DNA from: Theocolax elegans
Taxonomy: Eukaryota; Arthropoda; Insecta; Hymenoptera; Cerocephalidae
DNA length: 64,000 nucleotides
Direction of reading: 5' to 3'
NCBI GenBank assembly: GCA_026168455.1
Contig: CM047426.1
Span: 2,473,501-2,537,500 of the forward strand
This document shows, in pieces, positions 61,909-64,000 of the stretch (position 1 is the first letter of the stretch; each line of letters starts with the position of its first letter). The notes under the pieces are model-generated. The model did not search any database and had not been told where the DNA came from. It worked only from the letters and a program-made list of their open reading frames with translations. The position numbers and the translations under genes were made by a program.

Positions 61909-62246
61909 AGCATGTCTAATATATGTATATCCTTAAAAAATCGGGTTGCATTCTACTATGCATGTTAATTAATCAATGTTATTCAGTTACATAAATATAA
62001 TGTAATTTACGTACAAGTAAATTACAACATGTAAAATATTGATATTCATAAAAAATTTTATACTGTTTTTATAAGCAACTAAACTAACTTAAAAATGATT
62101 AAATATAAGAAATTTATTATATAGCACTGAATACATTCGATTCACTTTTAGAACTTCAAGATTCACACGTATAAGCGATACGCCGTAATTTAGAATCATT
62201 AGTGCTAAGAACGTTTTCGTGCATTCGTGCATTATTAATACGCATA
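61909..62246. repeat. Duplicated segment C'
   Basis: Copy of 60391-60728, preceded by an A run and followed by unique CCACCGGCAC sequence. Confidence 0.9.
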
Positions 62247-64000
62247 CCACCGGCACTATAATTTTGATTGACGTACTCGACATATAAATTATTCCAACTT
62301 TTTATACACCTATATAAGTCGAACTGAATCTAATGTCAAAATATTTATATAAATTTGTTTCAGGTCAAAAAAATATAACGTATTATTTATTTTATGTATG
62401 ATGAGCTGATCAGCTCCTTACAAAAATATATCAATATAATAATTATTACCATTAAATATATTAGTATAATATGTAATGTAAAATGGTTTAATTTAATCTC
62501 GACCTAAAAAATTTAAATTTTTACTACGTGATTTCTACTCAAATGTTATTAACACGATGTTGATATATACATAATTTTTAATGTACTTACAAAATAAAAA
62601 TAATGTCGAATAAGTAGTTTACCTTAACCTCAAAATCTTAAATTATTACTGAATTTACTAATAAATTGATAAACAAAATATTTCAAAATATATATATTAT
62701 TTAATAAAATATAAAATGTATATGTACTTAAAAATGAAAATATGAAAAATTATCAATTTGTTATCATAATGAGCTAATAACATTTTCGAGATTGCTCACT
62801 CTGGTTCCGTATAGCTCTATCCGTAAAAATATGTAGAGTATTTCTATCAGCATCAGCACGGATTATCCGATAAATTTACCAATCGATCGGTTAAAATTCT
62901 TTCGTTTGAAAAAAGAAAAATACGCATACAGAATATTTATGTTATTCGAAACGATGATTCTATATTTTACATTAAATTTTCCGTCCTTTAGAATTCAAAT
63001 TTTCAAAATTATTTAAAATAAAGCATAACGGAGTGTTCGAAAACTATTATCTTTTTAAAAAAGCGCTTTTTAAATAATAGTAAAAAAAATATACTTTTCA
63101 TTTGGAAAAGGAAACAACAATTTTTTAAAGCGCAGAAAAATGTATTAATATCAATTTTTAATTAAATATTTTCAAAAAGTAATTTTTAAAATTTTAAAAA
63201 GATACGTGTTCTAAATATAAATATTTTAAACGTATATGAAAAAGTACCATTAATATTTAGAATTGATTATTTCATAATCTATATTTACTGATATTATTTT
63301 AAAAGATTAAAGAACATTAGCCTTTAACAAAACGCGAAAAAAATAATAATTAAAAATTATAAAATAATAATAAAAGTAAGGGTTCTAAAAAACAATTTAT
63401 TTGAAATAAGCGCGGGAAAAATTACCGTTAAAATTTAGAACGTAGCATTCATGATTCTATATTTTTAAAAATTATTTTAAAAGAAAGTAAGTGTTCAAAA
63501 AAAATATTATCCTTTTAAAAGTGCGCCGCGGGAAAAAATTTTTTTTTCGCACACCCAGATGATCGATTTTAGTCACAGTGTACAGACTAAAACTTTTATT
63601 ACCGGACTAACGAAAATGGATTGCGTACATGATGACAGCTTCTTTTTTCTCTCTCGTTCTCTCTCTCTCTCTTTCACTCTATACACAGGTATCAAAAGGT
63701 TTTAATCGTGCGCGTGTTAGATTCATTTTTTTATCGCGTTTATTGCCGTTGTAAAGTTTGAGAAAGTGTTAGATTTTCTTTACGATATTTTACGTCGACG
63801 ACGAGATTCGGATTGTTGAAACATTATCTAGATCTATGATTTATCGGAAGAAAAATAAAAATGTAATATAGAGAATTATAAAATTTTAATTTTTAAACAG
63901 AAAAAAAATAAATAAAAATTTTTAAGTACATTCGTAAAAATTCAACGAGAGTGATTAATTATTTAACAATATGAATTTTTTAATTTAGTTAAAAATACAT
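62247..64000. other. No supported gene; degenerate tandem repeat and a CT tract
   Basis: 63030-63545 carries about three diverged units of ~180 bases with AAGTGTTCTAAA, AAGCGCGGGAAAAATTACC and TATTTTAAAAGA words. 63640-63690 is a CTCTCTCT tract in a slightly G+C-richer patch (63540-63800) that could be the start of a neighbouring gene's promoter. No exon is seen. Confidence 0.4.

Overview
This is an AT-rich, intron-rich, repeat-laden nuclear window from an arthropod, most likely an insect. The evidence is GT-AG introns, an integrin alpha chain whose tail is closest to insect alpha-PS1 (mew), a complex I subunit gene, and a Penelope-like retrotransposon. The very low G+C outside exons would suit an AT-rich insect lineage such as a parasitoid wasp, but the order cannot be fixed from this sequence.

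Layout. 207-1210 (+) is a complete four-exon NDUFB8 (ND-ASHI) gene for mitochondrial complex I. 1211-4280 is A-rich degenerate repeat DNA with a fresh 680-bp tandem duplication. 4560-4770 looks like a GAGA-rich promoter for the next gene. 5005-18326 (+) is a 14-exon integrin alpha gene with signal peptide, FG-GAP propeller with calcium loops, stalk, basic cleavage region, transmembrane helix and a GFFKR tail. Its frame breaks twice, at about 14750 and 16352. 18327-27084 holds no gene, only (TA)n, degenerate MITE-like copies, a tRNA-like Pol III box pair and a foldback element.

27085-27726 and 50261-50470 (both -) are two phase-compatible coding exons of an unrecognised leucine-rich-repeat gene, split by an intron of about 22.5 kb. 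Its 5' end is not found. Inside that intron lies the most structured part of the window: a tandem, partly truncated triplication (33727-40331, 40332-48020, 48023-about 49790). Two of the three units carry a head-to-head inverted dimer of a 5'-truncated Penelope-like element (RT YVDD plus GIY-YIG endonuclease) with a small hammerhead-like motif near the 3' end. The third unit keeps the uninterrupted target site, so the insertion and its 13-bp target-site duplication can be read directly. Each full unit also carries a 1.13-kb TA-flanked foldback MITE with Tc1-type ends.

50471-64000 has no supported gene. It is made of AGTACT-rich repeats, a G+C-richer island at 52.6-53.05 kb, and a scrambled set of large direct duplications at 57.5-62.25 kb. 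Many single-base homopolymer differences between duplicate copies, together with the two integrin frameshifts, suggest that residual assembly indels are common, so frame breaks should be judged with that in mind.
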